DNA from: Symsagittifera roscoffensis
Lineage: Eukaryota; Xenacoelomorpha; Acoela; Convolutidae
Reading direction: 5' to 3'
Length of the DNA stretch: 64,000 nt
Assembly (NCBI RefSeq): GCF_963678635.1
Contig: NC_087067.1
Coordinates: 2,110,001-2,174,000, forward strand
Shown here piece after piece: positions 11,310 to 23,929 of the stretch. How positions within the stretch are numbered: the first letter of the stretch is position 1; each line of letters opens with the position of its first letter. The notes under the pieces are model-generated. The model saw only the letters and a program-made list of their open reading frames with translations, ran no database searches and was not told the origin of the DNA. The position numbers were made by a program, and so were the translations under genes.

Positions 11310-13470
11310 TTTTTAAAAACAAAATTTTCCGCGTGGCAAAAAATCTACGTCGGACTTTTGTTTGGCTGCTTATTTTTTGACAGCTTAGTTGCCACAGGAC
11401 GGCTATTGCTTATAATTTCAGCAATTTTTTCTATAATTGAAAATCTTTGAAACGTATTCCGGATATGCCCAAGAAATTGCGTTTCAAGAAACTTAGCAAA
11501 AAAATTTTGTTTTTCTTGAAACGATTTCTACATTTTTGATTAAATTTTTTAGAAGTTTTGCAATTTTGTTCGGTTTTTGTTTTCCTCTTTTAGTCAGAAG
11601 AAAGCACTAAACACCGCCTTCTCTAAAAAAAAAGTTTCAATCGCCTTATGTGAACCATAAAAAGCTTGAGAACGACAAGATCACAGCGTACCTTTTTAAG
11701 TAATTTGATAATTATTTTTTCAACTTACATTTTTTTCTTTGCTTTTAATTTTGTTCTGCTTAAATGGTTTCGGCTATTTTTATACCAGTTTAATTGCCTG
11801 ATAATTTGTCATTGAAAGATTAATATGTTTCATCTGTGCTTAAGAGGGCGTAAAGCTTTTATCGCTCAATTTTTCGTCACAACAGTCGTCTACCTAAATA
11901 TTATCTACTTAATTACAGATTGATATTGTTTTCCAATATCAACTTCAAATTGCCAGTTGTATTTCTCAGCATCTCTCCTCAAAATGAACCATTTCCCATA
12001 CAAATGTAGAAAAAAAACTATTCGCTTTCAAACCAATTTTTCTAATTCAATTTTTTTCGACTCACTAACTTTTGTTGGCTAGCAGACATAAAATGAAAGA
12101 AAAGCCTCTATATCGAAAATCATCAAAAACTACACGAATAAAAACTTTGTCTTGAATATGTTCAACTTGCGGAAAACACGTCCAACAAAAATCACCGTAG
12201 TTAACGAAGTATTCAAAAACGTTAAGTATTTAATCCGACAAAATTCTAGATTTTAACGCTCCCTCTAGAACTTCAGGAAACGTACAAAAAAATAAGTCCA
12301 TTTTTCCTCTTAAATGACAAAAAAAATTAATCACTCAGCCTACAAAACATGAGCCAAAACATTTGAGGCCAAATGCAGCTTATAAACGAAAATCCAAGCT
12401 TATGTGTCACGCTTTCAAATGATTCAACTGATGTTTATAAAACAAATTGTTTAACAAAAAAAAAATTTACATCACGATTAGATAACGCTTGTTTACCGAA
12501 AGCTTATAGCTGACAAATTGAAAAACCCGTTGGTCAATTATTCTAATCCCTTTTTGAAGCTAACGGGAATTTTTTTTCAAGCTTACGGTTTTGACATTCG
12601 AAAACAATTTTTTTTTCAAACTATCGTTTTTCATTAGATATTTTTCGATGATCGAGAAAAAGTTTTGGGCAGAACTTTATGATATCTATATAAATATGCT
12701 AATCAACTAATTGCAATTTTTCTGAAACTTGAAACTGCCCACTGTTACTCACATTATGCGATTCATTTGCATGTGATATATCTGACTTAAGCGGCGAATG
12801 ATTTGAGCACAGAAATTATTCCGAACTAAATTGAAGTATTGCTAAAACTAATTTAAAAAATACTAGACATTGGTTGTCAGAGTGGATTTTTGAAAAATTG
12901 AAAAATAGTACAAGCAATTCAAAAATACTGATAAGTCAAGGTTACTACGGCGCCTTCACTTTCAAGAATCTTAGCTATACACACATGTATATCATTAATA
13001 ACAGACATACGTTTTTGATAAAAAAAAAACAAATACAGTTTCACAAATCTGGATTAAAATGTATGTTTGAAACTCAAAAACTAAAAAAAAAAATTTGAGC
13101 GAATTACTTATGCTTAGATACCAACAGTTTTTTCACTTTGATATAGATTTCAATTTTAAAATGAATAAACAAATGATAGAAAACACAATCATTACAGGTT
13201 GGCAACACTCAAAAAAAGAGAAAACAACTAAGTTGAAAAAAACTCAATTTTCATGGAATATATGACAGGTTTAAGGCTCTTTCATCAAAAAAAATAAACT
13301 TTTAAGATTGTGAAACTGGTCCAATTTGAGAAAAAATCAATATTTTTAATTGCCGTTGCTCGATTTCCCTTGAGAAACTGAAAATAAAACCTACTTTTGG
13401 CGCCATTTCCTTTGCTTTTGAAGAACGTGATTCATCTTCCTCTTGTTAGCTATTTTGAAACAACTTTTTT
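11310..13470. other. AT-rich stretch, little recognised
   Basis: The segment around 12515 (AAAAACCCGTTGGTCAATT) resembles 11083 (AAAAACCCGCGGGTCAATTT), suggesting one more low-copy dispersed repeat. No gene was seen. Confidence 0.3.
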
Positions 13471-13473
13471 TTA

Positions 13474-14925
13474 ACATAGCCAGCTAACAGTTGGAAAAGC
13501 ATCATTGACCTCAAGGAAACCAAACAAAAACATGAGTGACTGTCGAATGTCAAAAAATATATTTCTCACCAAAGTCCTTTGAACTTCATAAATCTTTTAT
13601 AATTAAAAAATTTTTTCACAAAACTAACTCCATTCAAAACTGAGTCAACGGGAGATTTAGGATTCGGTTGGTAATTCTGAGCATTACCGACCATTTCCAA
13701 ACAAATCATTTATGTTTTACCGCGCCATTTTGCATTTAGTCATCGTAAAAAGTACCGTTCACTCTATTTAGAAAATTGATTGAATTGAACTCAAAAATAA
13801 AAACCACTCCGCCATATATCAGAAGACAGTCCGTTTTCTATCGCTTGTGGAATTTCATCATTGTCTGTTTTTTGAAAAAAGGAACCCTCTCTGAAAAAAG
13901 CAGGCTTCGCAGGATTCAAGAACGTTTTACATCAAAACTAAATTATTTTGTTAATTAAAAACCAGCTCATTGCATCATTTTCGCAAGCTGATACGAAAAG
14001 TTTCAACCTTTGGTTGTTTTCGTTGCACCACCAAAGAACGAAGCTGAAAAAAAACACGTGCCGATTTTCATTATATTTTCTACTTTTCTCCATCAGTAAT
14101 TCCGATTTAATTAAACAATAAGCAAAACCTTTAAACATAGCCAGCCGAAGACTGAAAAAGTGTAACAAAACAAAGCCGAAAAAAAGTTGATTGAAAACTT
14201 TTGAATATTTTTCAATTTTCGGATTTAGAAGATAAAACATACCAAGTTAAAACTCTTTGAATTTCAAAAACTGTTCGGATTTTTTTTGACGAATTTAACT
14301 GAATGTGAGAAAACTGGATCGCAGTAGGTAAACTTTTTAAAACTTTCCTTTTTAAAAAGAAATCACAAGGTTTTGATATTACTTATGTGTATTCCCTACG
14401 TTCATTGACAGACTTGAAAACTGTACAAGGTGCAACTTATTTTTGAACACAATCAACACGCAGTTGGAAAAGTCCAACGAACTGAAAAAAAAAACACATT
14501 GCCAACAGACGTTTGGGAAAGAGTCGATGAAGGCAAGGAAATAGATTTGTTTTAGATAAAAAATCGTTCAAAAAAACATGCCCAGGATTTCCAAAAATTT
14601 ATGATTGGGCACTTTGCTGATAAATGTAACAAATCTTAAGACAACTGGATCAATGAGTAAAGTTATTTTTCTGCTGGGAAACCTAAAAAGTAAATTCAAC
14701 TTTCGAAGCTAGAATCGATTACATTTATTCGGGCCATTTTCGCTTTATTATTGGAGAGGGGAATTCAACCGCCTTTTAGCAAATGAATTTGAAATGAACT
14801 TAAGACATGCACATAAGCCTACGTGCAATCATCAATGCACTAACATGTACGATGCTCTTCTATGGTGGTCAGAGCGGTTTTTAAAAAAAATCACCAAGAA
14901 CTTAATTATCACTTCGTTCTTAGAT
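13474..14925 (+). repeat. R1 family, several partial copies
   Basis: Left ends start ACATAGCCAGC near 13474 and 14137, with another left-end fragment (GCAGTTGGAAAAG) near 14459. Internal R1 landmarks follow: GAGAAAACTGGATC, CTGCTGGGAAACC and CTTTCGAAGC. At the right, TCACCAAG leads into a hairpin AAGAAC (14896-14901)/GTTCTT (14916-14921). The open frame at 13938-14240 lies inside the repeat and is not a gene. Confidence 0.6.
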
Positions 14926-15425
14926 ACGTTAACATTCAAAACATGGCATTCAGGAACCTGTTTATTGAAACACGATGATTATTGAACTTTAAGAAAAGCC
15001 GAATAATTTGTTTCTTTTTGTTGCGCTGTTTTCAAAATCAAACCAGGTTTTAAAATCAAACCAGGAATTCTGTACGCCTTTTTATGAACTATCTCACCCA
15101 CAATCGCATAAAGAAATTTTCATAATTTTGAATATTCATGCTTGTAAACTTCACTAGCACAAATGATGCTAAAAAGCTTGACCTGCAGGCACAATTCGAT
15201 GATTTAAAGGCAAAATTAGAAAGTTCGCAAGCACATATTTGCTTGAAAACAAAAACGAAATATAATTGAACAGAAAACAATATGACACATATTCGAATCG
15301 AAACTTCGAAACAACTACGATACAATTTCAAAAAATGTCTCACAAAAAAATGAAGAAAGCAATTCATATTTTTGGAAAAATCAGGCTGAAAAAATTACAA
15401 ACCTACGTCTCGGATGATGTTCATA

Positions 15426-15482
15426 AACGACCGAACTTTTATGAACGAACTTTTATGACATTCGTTAACGACCTTTTATGAA
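15426..15482. repeat. short tandem repeat AACGA-CTTTTATGA
   Basis: ACGACC/ACGAAC followed by TTTTATGA occurs three times in 57 bases. Confidence 0.55.
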
Positions 15483-15689
15483 AACCGATGACCGAGCGGA
15501 AACTACAGCTGAAAAAAACTTCGACCAAAAAATTTCCAAAAGTCACAAAGATTCCAAAAAACTAGCTTAGTTTCAAAAACAGTACATTTTCAGTGCGATT
15601 ACTTTTTTTAGTAAAAAAAATTGTAGTATTTTTTTTTCATTAAAAAAATTATAGCTGTGGGCGAAAATATTTATGCAGCGAAGTTAACA

Positions 15690-16010
15690 ATGCGGTCTTT
15701 CAGATAAACCCTAACCTCAGATTCGACACGGAGTTTTCGAGAAAAAAAATTGCAAAATACGGTCAAAATGTCAAAGTTTGGATATTTTCTAAGGCCAAAA
15801 CTCTTTTTCTACCAAAACTAAGGCGCAGCAATTTAAGCAGAACAAAACTAACTCTTTTGGTTGAATCCTTAATCTCAGATTTGTCATGGTATTTTCGGAG
15901 AAAAGAAAATAACTTAAAAAAACATCGGTCAAAAATTCTCTCCCACTGAAACTTTTGAAGGTCGTAGAACACCCGGTCAAGTAAAAAAGAAACCAACCGA
16001 ATATCTAAGC
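15690..16010 (-). repeat. R6 satellite, about two diverged units
   Basis: Repeated landmarks about 165 bp apart (ACCTCAGATTC...TTTTCGAG, AATCTCAGATTTG...TTTTCGG, then CGGTCAAAA) correspond in reverse complement to the array at 51540-52330. The two overlapping minus frames here are by-products of the repeat. Confidence 0.45.
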
Positions 16011-16385
16011 ACACAGGAGAGTAGCCTTCTTTCCATTGGTAACATTTTCGTGAAAATCGGTAAGATAAATCTTAAGCAAAATTCAAATTTTTGCGACAAA
16101 TGCAAAAATTTTCTCAAGCTTCAAAAAATTTTAAAAATTAAATCACATACAATTTCAAATACAATTTCTATTTTGAAAACTCCAGGTACAAGCCTATAAT
16201 AAAAACATAAAAATAATCCTGTGGACAATATTGCTATGGAGCAAAAGTTAATAAGTATACAAAAAAGCAAAAGTGCCACCAAATATCATGCACCTTTTTC
16301 CAACTTAGCATGGAAAAAAGGAGGACATTGTAAAATGACATGACGCTTCGCTTGTGAAAAAAAAATAATTTTTTTTTACACAGAG

Positions 16386-16402
16386 GCGAAGCTGAGCTTC
16401 GC
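16386..16402. repeat. perfect triloop hairpin GCGAAGC-TGA-GCTTCGC
   Basis: Seven-bp perfect stem with 3-nt loop, preceded by CAGAG. The same module in opposite surroundings (followed by CTCTGTG) is at 60432-60448. Degenerate versions occur near 393, 6293 and 56790. Confidence 0.7.
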
Positions 16403-16454
16403 TTCACTTGCGATACAAATATGATTAACATTAAACAAAAAATTGTCAATAAAA

Positions 16455-16530
16455 ATCGGTCTCAAGCAGTTGTATCACCTCTACGCGAATTGCACCGGAT
16501 GATTGATTGAAATTGAGTTTATAATTACCG
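16455..16530 (-). repeat. 5' half of an R7-type tRNA-like element
   Basis: TCTCAAGCAGTTG...CGCGAATTGCACCGG plus the flank GAATTGAGTTTATAATTA-like sequence shared with 7096 and 9352. The B-box half is absent. Confidence 0.45.
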
Positions 16531-16973
16531 AGCTGTCAAAAAACCAAAAATACCTAAGCAGAAACCTTTCATGCCGAAAAACTTAAAAAACTTATTAAAA
16601 AAATTTCATGTTTCTTTTCCACTCAGAGCACACGCACGCACACAAAACTTTTTCCCGATCTTCGACCGACGCAATAAAGCGCCATTAGGTCGATATAAAT
16701 TAAGTTTACCGTATTAACCCGATAAAAAAGACAAAAAATAAAAGAAAAGAAACTAAAGAAAAAAAAAGAAATTTAAATTATAACCAGATTTGAAAACCAA
16801 TTTCGATTCGGACGCATTTTTGAAATGCTAAAACTCTCAAGTAACTACAATGAAACTTGCTTACAGCAAAATAAAAAAGTTTCCTAGATGTGGCAACTAA
16901 GCCGGCAAACATAGTAGGCAAATAATAGGCCGACATATTTAGAACCGGAATTTTTACCGTTTGAAAAAAAACA

Positions 16974-17046
16974 GGTCCTAGTAAGATTCGAACCCAAGAC
17001 CTTTGCCGTCCCAGGCGTATTCGTTACCACAAGGCTAAATGAGCAG
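16974..17046 (-). repeat. tRNA-like element with strong B-box
   Basis: Minus strand: TAGCCTTGTGGTAACGAAT (A-box region), GCCTGGGACGGC (arm), GGTTCGAATC (B-box). Followed on that strand by CCTGTTTTTTTTC, a possible pol III stop. Flanked by GGCCGACA motifs typical of the surrounding repeats. Confidence 0.5.
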
Positions 17047-17479
17047 AAGACACTAAAAATTTGAATTCATTGTGAGCCAAGGCACCACGAGTCCAGATGA
17101 GTCCTGTGGACAAAGTTGTTTACGTGAAAAAAAGTCTAGTATGCGATTGCAAAACATTTGCTTGTCGCAAAGTCAATGATTTATCAATACTCAAAACAGG
17201 CAAAAGCATTTAAAAACAGCATAAAAAACTCTAGTCATATAAACTATTCCCAAAATAAACTCTTCAAACTATAATACCGAGCAATCAAATTTCTAAACTC
17301 GAAATTTTTACAACTTATTTCTCCTGAAACACGCAAAGCACTGAAAAATCTCGCTTAAATCTACGCAATATAAGTTGACTACGCAAATATAAAAGAAAAA
17401 AAAACATTTAAAAAATTATTCAAAATCAAAGTTGGTGAATTTACTAGCTACAGAACAAGTTTCAATTATGGAAAACACT

Positions 17480-17945
17480 GTTTGAATGAACAAAACCAAG
17501 CAATGGAACAAAAAGTATTTGAATCTCAACTTTCGAAACTCAAAGAAAAAACATGCCCTTTAAGATCTTTGAATTTCGGGAACAATTTATGACCGGCATT
17601 TTTCTGATAATATTAACCTAACTTGAGAAAACTGGATCAATAAGCAAAATTTTTACTCCGCTGGAAATCTAAAACTTAAATTCCACTTTCGAAAATAGAA
17701 ATTGTTCACGTTTTCGCGCCATTTCCACGTTCGTATCTGGAGAGTGCTATTTACGTAACTTTCAGCAGAAGAATTTCAATTGAACTCAAAAAATGCATTT
17801 GTACCTAAAAGTATTCATAACTGCATTTATGGATGAATGCTCATCTGTTGTTATTAGAGCATTTAAAAAAAAACAGTTCTTGAAAAAAATCACCAATGCC
17901 TATATAAGAGTCTTCACTACGTTCATTACTCTTAATATATTTGAA
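17480..17945 (+). repeat. R1 family copy with terminal hairpin
   Basis: Landmarks in order: GAGAAAACTGGATCAATAAG, CCGCTGG, CACTTTCGAAAATAG, CACCAATGCC. The end hairpin has TAAGAGT (17905-17911) pairing with ACTCTTA (17928-17934). Here the base lost from GACTCTTA is compensated by shifting the stem by one base. Confidence 0.6.
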
Positions 17946-18275
17946 AAATAAATTACTACCTGTAATGATCTGAAAGGTTGTTTTATTCGAATATGAGCAT
18001 GTCAGCTTGTACGTAGCAAGAAATACCTGCAGTTAGTGCAGTAACTTTGACGTGCAAATTATGTATGAGTTGTTTATGGGATAAATAGTTTAGTTCCCGA
18101 TTACAAGTCACTTCCTCTCGCAGTCCTGTATATCAAAACGATGGCTCGAAAGCGAAAAATAAGAAGCATACTTTAGAAAAATTTGAAAATGAAAAAATTT
18201 GTGTCGCCAAAAAATTCGTGGTTTTACTGAACTACAATAAAAAGGTGACTAGATAAAAAGATGTTTTTCTTACTT

Positions 18276-18458
18276 TTAGTTACCATGTTGCTGACGAGAG
18301 ACAGCAACAAAGTCTACCATATTATTTGTCCCGCATGCAAAACTAGCCATGTCAGTCAAACGACTAATTTGTTGAAGCTAGGAGCGAAAGATCTTGCACA
18401 GCGAGTACGGACTATCAACGCAAAGGACCAGTTAGGAAAAAAAAGAACTGACAGTTGA
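18276..18458 (+). CDS. possible terminal exon, unknown protein
   Basis: A pyrimidine-rich run ending TTACTTTTAG (to about 18280) precedes an open frame of about 60 codons to TGA at 18458. It reads MLLTRDSNKVYHIICPACK and continues with a lysine/arginine-rich tail. CPAC is a single CxxC that could bind metal but is not enough to name a family. No upstream exon joins cleanly, and the short frame at about 18140 (MARKRKIRSIL) is closed. It may be chance or a transposon remnant. Confidence 0.2.
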   Translation, partial: LVTMLLTRDSNKVYHIICPACKTSHVSQTTNLLKLGAKDLAQRVRTINAKDQLGKKRTDS

Positions 18459-19017
18459 GTTCAAAGGGTAGCGGGTGGAGGAACGGGGACCCAATGTATA
18501 CTGTGTTAGAGTAAACATCATCTCCAAAAGCTATTTAGCACTCTTCTCCTTCAAAATTTCATTAAAATGAAGGATTTGAACGCTTTTATGTTTCGAGTAG
18601 ACTCAACAACAAATTGACTATGTACAGTACCACCTTAGAAAGAGCGTAAGATATTTAAGATTTTTTTAATCTTTGACTGCATAATTGTATTTTCTAAATA
18701 CTCAGTAAAATTGCAATTTCTCAAAAATTAGCACGATTTAAGTGAAATTTTTGGAGTATTTTAAGTTTCTCTAGCAGCAAATAAGAAGGAAGTTGAAAAA
18801 GAATTTTCTATAAGCATTTTACACCAACTTATTTGAAAAAAAAACAAGAACTTGTCAAAATTGTTATTTCTTGAAAACAAGAAGGTTTGAGGTGCCAAAC
18901 TGGTGTCTTCTAATTACAATTATATTTTTCACTTTCGTCAATTAAAAATGGATTCCAATTAACAGTCGCCGATACAGAATCGGAGCAGAGGTCGAACCAC
19001 TTGCGATACATTACAGA

Positions 19018-19340
19018 CATAGCCAACATACAGTTGGAAATGTGTCGATGAAAACAAGCAGACCGAAAAAAATGAACTATCATGTTTCACAGTTAAAAAA
19101 TATCATGCTAAATCGCATTAGTTGTCAGAAGCTTTCATGATTAATGCGGTTTGGCTCAGGTAAACCCAAATTGAGAAAACTGGATCAATAGATAAGTTTT
19201 TAGTTCGCTGGGAATTATCAACATTAAAAACCAATTCTGTCTGAACGTCATTACTTTTTTTTCGCGAAATTGTATTAAATGAAGTCAAATTAAGCAACCA
19301 GAAATCAAACCGCGAAAAATCAACATTGAGAGTGAACCGT
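19018..19340 (+). repeat. R1 family copy
   Basis: Starts ACATAGCCAACATACAGTTGG, then GAGAAAACTGGATCAATAG, CGCTGGGAA, and ends near AACCGCGAAAAATCAA. The terminal hairpin is absent; a stray end (CCTATATAAGAGTCTT) lies at 20155. Confidence 0.55.
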
Positions 19341-19984
19341 TTTTTTTACTGAAAAATAACTTGTTCATTGACACCGAAACAGCATGGAAAGCTAGCAGAC
19401 GAAAAAGAATTTGAAAAAAAATATATATTAAAAAAAAGAAAAAAAATTACTGAAATTTCGTCTTTAATTACGAGTAATTTGAGAAAAACATGGAGATAGA
19501 CGAGTGAAATCGTTCAAACAATGTTGAAACGAAATTTGAGCAGCGGCGGCAACTAAGCTGACAAAGCTGGGCTCGACGCCCTTGAGGCGAAAAAAACGCC
19601 ATCAAAACCTTCAAGCTTAATAACTTTGAAATTCGGACTTGAAGTTCTTTCGAAGCACGCACAAGAAAAACTCCACTACCACTTTTCAAACGTTGAAATG
19701 TTAAGCAACCAATCCAAACTAACAAAAGCCGACGAAACTTTCTAGGCGAAAAACAATATGATAAAGAAAGTAATCAGGAAATTTTTCCATTTGTTATCAA
19801 TTTAACAACCAAAATAAAAAAAAATTGAAAAGAACAGGCGGCAATCAAAATACAGACATACTCAATAACGTCTGTTGCAGTAAGTTTCCCAGAAACCTGG
19901 GATCCTATGTCTCCAGGAGATGAGTCTTTTACACACTTACTTGAAGGATTAAAAAAAGCTTTGAAAAATTGAACTTTTGCCTTG

Positions 19985-20055
19985 TAACGAAATTATGCAG
20001 CCAATTTGTAGATTAAGAGTCCATTGTCCTTGCATCTGCGCCACAGTAGCTTGTC
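19985..20055 (-). repeat. tRNA-like element lacking a B-box
   Basis: Minus strand TGGCGCAGATGCAAGGAC, then GGACTCTTAATCTAC (Lys/Arg-like anticodon arm with CTCTTAA loop). The B-box position is degenerate. The arrangement resembles 57805-57872. Confidence 0.4.
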
Positions 20056-20177
20056 AAGAGGAAAACATAAGCCACCCATAAAGCTTTGAAATCACTAAAA
20101 TGAGCCCTGAAAAAAGAAACCTCTATATTCACCTATAATCTATATTCACCAAGACCTATATAAGAGTCTTAATAATT

Positions 20178-20249
20178 GACCGAATCAAACCATCGGCCTG
20201 CAGATTAAAATTCTCACGTGCTATTGAATTGCCGCTCACTTGGGTCGGC
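20178..20249 (-). repeat. tRNA-Lys(TTT)-like element
   Basis: Minus strand: AGTGAGCGGCAATTCAATAG (A-box region), GAGAATTTTAATCTG (arm with loop ATTTTAA), GGTTTGATTCGG (B-box-like, 20181-20191). It directly follows an R1 end at 20155-20170. Confidence 0.4.
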
Positions 20250-20399
20250 AAAAACTAAGCTAGCTCGGTTTTGTAGGAAAAAATCGAGACTTTGAAACAA
20301 TTGGCCCAACAAAAAAATTGTAATAATTTATCATGACTACAGTCGGTACAAAATATCTCCTATTTAAGCAACAACAATTGCTTATTATTAATTATTGAT

Positions 20400-20772
20400 T
20401 GCTTCAAGTTGATGCTTGAAATTTAGTTTATTATAATAATAATAATAATTGTAGTTCCTGCGAATCGCAGAGGAGCTATCATTAGGCCTTAACAGTCCTG
20501 TCGAGGATAGTCCATTTGTATTATCTCCCCACATTCCAGACAGTGTTAATTTGCTGAGCGAAGCTGTTTTTTGCGACTCAAGGCCGTTTTTTTTGCGTCT
20601 AGAATTTTTACGTGGTACCACTATTGCAGCCAAATTTGGTCAGGTTGTGGTAGACCAGAAGCTGGAGGTCAAGTGATAGCTTGTCCTCACACACTATCAT
20701 TGCCATGGCATGGGATCGAATACATGATCTGACGATTTCAAAGTGAACGCCTTACCACTGTGCTAAGTGCCT
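20400..20772 (-). repeat. SINE: tRNA-like head, body and (ATT)n tail
   Basis: Read on the minus strand, a tRNA-like head (about 20772-20696: AGCACAGTGGTAAGGCGTT, then arm CACTTTGAAATCG, then TTCGATCCC) is followed by a ~240-bp body. The body ends CCTAATGATAGCTCC...CGCAGGAACTACAATT and a microsatellite of ATT/ATA units (20431-20453). Head-body-microsatellite is the classic SINE order. The tail may be LINE-derived. The 81-codon minus frame 20388-20633 is the SINE body and not a gene. No clear target-site duplication was found. Confidence 0.65.
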
Positions 20773-20779
20773 CCTCATT

Positions 20780-21380
20780 ATCAACAACAATGCTTAAATA
20801 TTTGCATGAAAACTCAGGGTAAAATTAATTAGCATCTAAAGTAACGTGAAGAGTTGAAATTAACTTATTTAATTTTATCAGTTTTTGAGTTAGTTTATTC
20901 GAAACTAACCCGGAATTAAATTAAACAAGACTGAAATTTGTACTTATTGATTTACATAATAAATTTGGAACTTCTGTCTAGAAGGGGTATCTAAATTCAA
21001 TCATGTGATTTAAATCTAAAATACCACTTATGTCACATTTTGCCTCAAATCCTGTCGGGCACCCAGTTTTTACCTAATTTTGTTCTTATATAAATATTTG
21101 ACAGTCTCTATCACTCAGAGCCGTGATTCCCTATTATTCACAGCGACCGGCTTATATTTCTCAGACTATCTTTCTACCCCACTAACAAATGTTATCACAA
21201 CCCCAAATGGTGACACATGTCAATAGTCTACTGGTCCCTTCTTCCTAATATTCCACCCTCCCCATTTGCCCCATCGGTGCAGGTGCAATTAATTAGACCA
21301 ACCGTGGTTCTTACTCTTTCGAGAGCCATCAGAAAATCGTTACAATCTAGTCAAAACTAACAGTCGAATTCATTGAATTC
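20780..21380. other. apparently single-copy stretch, no gene seen
   Basis: Composition is more balanced than its surroundings, but no open frame or signal could be supported. Confidence 0.3.
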
Positions 21381-21382
21381 AT

Positions 21383-22425
21383 AACACAGCCAACAGACAG
21401 TTGGAAAAGTGTAAAAAACGAAAATTGGAAAAAAGTTGATCGAAAATTTTAAACATTTTACAACTTTTGAATTTCGAAGGACAAAATACATCACGTTGCG
21501 GCTCTTTGAATTTTAAAAAATTATTGTGATAGCCACTTTTTTTGTTGATTTATTTCATTCAGAGAAAACTGGATCAATGGGCATTTTGTATTGGCTGGGA
21601 GTTCAGACAATTGAAGTTCATTTTGTAACTAAAGCCATTCTCATTTCACGACCTTTTCACTATTGCTGCTCGATAGTGAATTTTGCCTTGCTTTTATAGA
21701 CAACAGACAGTCGGAAAAGAGTTATGAACGCAAGTGAACAAAAAATCTGATTATTTTTGGAAAATCTCAATTTTCGAATTTCAAAGAAAAACATTGATGC
21801 CCTTTAAGCTTTTTGAATTTTTAGAACAATTCATGGCTGGCACTTTTTTGATTAAATTAATTCAATTTGAGAAAACGGAGTCAATAAGTAAAATTTTTAA
21901 TACGCTGGGAAATCATGAAATAAAATTCCGTTTTCGAAACTAGAAGTCGGACACGTTTTTCGTGACCTTTACACTTTCGCTGTTCGATTGATAGAGAAGT
22001 TTGCCTTCCTTTTAACAAAAGAAACGAAGTGAACTTAAAAAGAAATCAAAAGTCCCTTCCGCTGGGAAATCATAATACGCTGGGAAATCATAAAATAAAA
22101 TTCCGTTTTCGAAACTAGAAGTCGGACACGTTTTTCGTGACCTTTACACTTTCGCTGTTCGATAGATAGTGGAGTTTGCCTTCCTTTTAATAAAAGAAAC
22201 GAAGTGAACTTACAAAGAAATCAAAAGTCAAACCGCGAAAAAGTAAATTTTAGTCTAATTTTTCAGACTTTTCATGAAAAATAAAAACAGGAAAAAATCA
22301 TCACGGCCTAAATAAAATTCTGAACTACGTTCACCGACCCTTGAAAAAAAATCAAATGTCAAACCCCAACAAAATAATCATCGAGGCCTATATAAGTGAA
22401 AATCGCTTCGTTCTTTCACTCTCAC
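21383..22425 (+). repeat. R1 cluster with internal duplication and two ends
   Basis: Left ends at 21383 (AGCCAACAGACAGTTGGAAA) and about 21700. A 175-bp segment (CTGGGAAATCAT...GAAGTGAACTTA) is duplicated at 21905 and 22080 and nearly identical. Two consecutive right ends follow: 22305-22345 (stem broken) and 22385-22425, whose hairpin is AGTGAAA (22395-22401)/TTTCACT (22414-22420), a stem unlike that of other copies. The 69-codon frame at 21734 is repeat. Confidence 0.65.
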
Positions 22426-22540
22426 GATACTTTATCATTTCAAGCAGTTTTAAGATCAGTGCGAATGACTTGTTTTGCATTATACGCACGACAATTATTT
22501 AGCTTCAAATATCAAGGCTTCTAAGTGCTAACTAACGCGT

Positions 22541-23616
22541 AACGCACCTCCGGTGCTTCTAGAATTTGACAACTCATAAAACACCACTTATAAAGACACC
22601 ACCAATTTGACAAATTCAAAATTACATTAAAAAAGCCCCATCTCGGAAACTAAAAGCAATTAAGCAGTCGCACTTGGTCGCAAATTTTTCAGCTCTTGAG
22701 AGTAATCTCACAGTACCCAAGTACAGCGCTTGGAATTTCGTATTTTGAAATTTTTTTAAAAAACCATAAAAACGTCATTTCTCAAAAAATACAATGATTT
22801 GAGAACTAATACTTGGTGATAAGATTCACAATCTATGAGAGTACTATAGCAGCCCCCAACTACAGGGTTGCCAATTTTCAAATTTTAAATTTCAGTTTTT
22901 TGAAAAATGTTTGAAAAAATCACAAAAATCGTCATACTCGAAAACTTCGAGGATTTGAGCAGTCGCATTTGGAACTTAGAACTGCTGAGATTACCCTAAC
23001 AGAACCCAACTATAAAGATGGGAATTTCATATTTTTTGAATTTTTTTAAATATAATTTTTCTGAAAAATTGAAAAAAAAAAATAAAACAAGTTATCTCAA
23101 AAACAACAACGATATGAGCAGTTATAAGTGGAGGCAAGAATCGCAACCCTATAGAGTACTCTGAAAGCACCCCACTACAGGGTTGGGAATTTCAAATTTT
23201 GTGAACTACTTTTCAATTTAAGTTTTCTGAAAACTTTCTGAAAAATCACAAAAAATCGTCTCGTCTCGTAAACTAAACAGATTTAGGCATTTATAATTGA
23301 CGACCCTGACAGATTCCCACTATTGGGCTGCTGATTGTAATATACGATATAGCTTAAAGTAAAAAAAATTCTTTCATTAAACATGCAAAAATAATACGTT
23401 GAAAAAGCTTAAACATGTCGAGATAGTGAAACCCGCATTTAAATATATAATAAGAGATAGATTGGAACGGGAAAATCGAAAAAAAATCCTACCCATTGCA
23501 ATATGCGATATAGCTTAAAAGTGCTAAAACTCTTTCGTTAAACAGCAAAAATATTACGTTGAAAAAGCTTAAACATGGCGAGATAGTGAAGCCCGCATTT
23601 AAATATATAATAGATA
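22541..23616 (+). repeat. R2 composite element, copy 1
   Basis: Begins with hairpin GCACC-TCC-GGTGC (22544-22556) and TTCTAGAATTTGACAAC. About four core units of 150-165 bp follow; a conserved phrase (CAACTACAGGGTTG, then AATTTCAAA) recurs near 22725, 22855, 23003 and 23168. It closes with two right-end modules at 23335-23451 and 23496-23616 (TATACGATATAGC...CCCGCATTTAAATATATAAT). No coding capacity. Confidence 0.65.
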
Positions 23617-23929
23617 GATAATAGTTTTTGTTTTTTTTTTTAAAAAAAACGTTTTTGTTTTTTCTTGATGTTGAATAAAGATCACTTTGAACTGTAGAGA
23701 TCAATCTTGATATAGAACTGAGATCAACCCAAGATGAAAAATGGTTTGATTCAGATAGACAAATTGACATAGCAATCAGTGCCACTGAGAATTCGAAACT
23801 TTGCAATTCGTCAAAACTGTAACAGAGAAGTTAAAAATCATGCAGTGTTAGTGAACAAAACAGTCAATGACGATCACTAGGATTTGTATAGCAGCGCATT
23901 TTCTTGATCTACAATTTTCACACTCCTAC

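Noticed and set aside
11070-11450. 126-codon plus frame and an overlapping minus frame
   Set aside because: They cross a tRNA-like element and have no motif or splice support.
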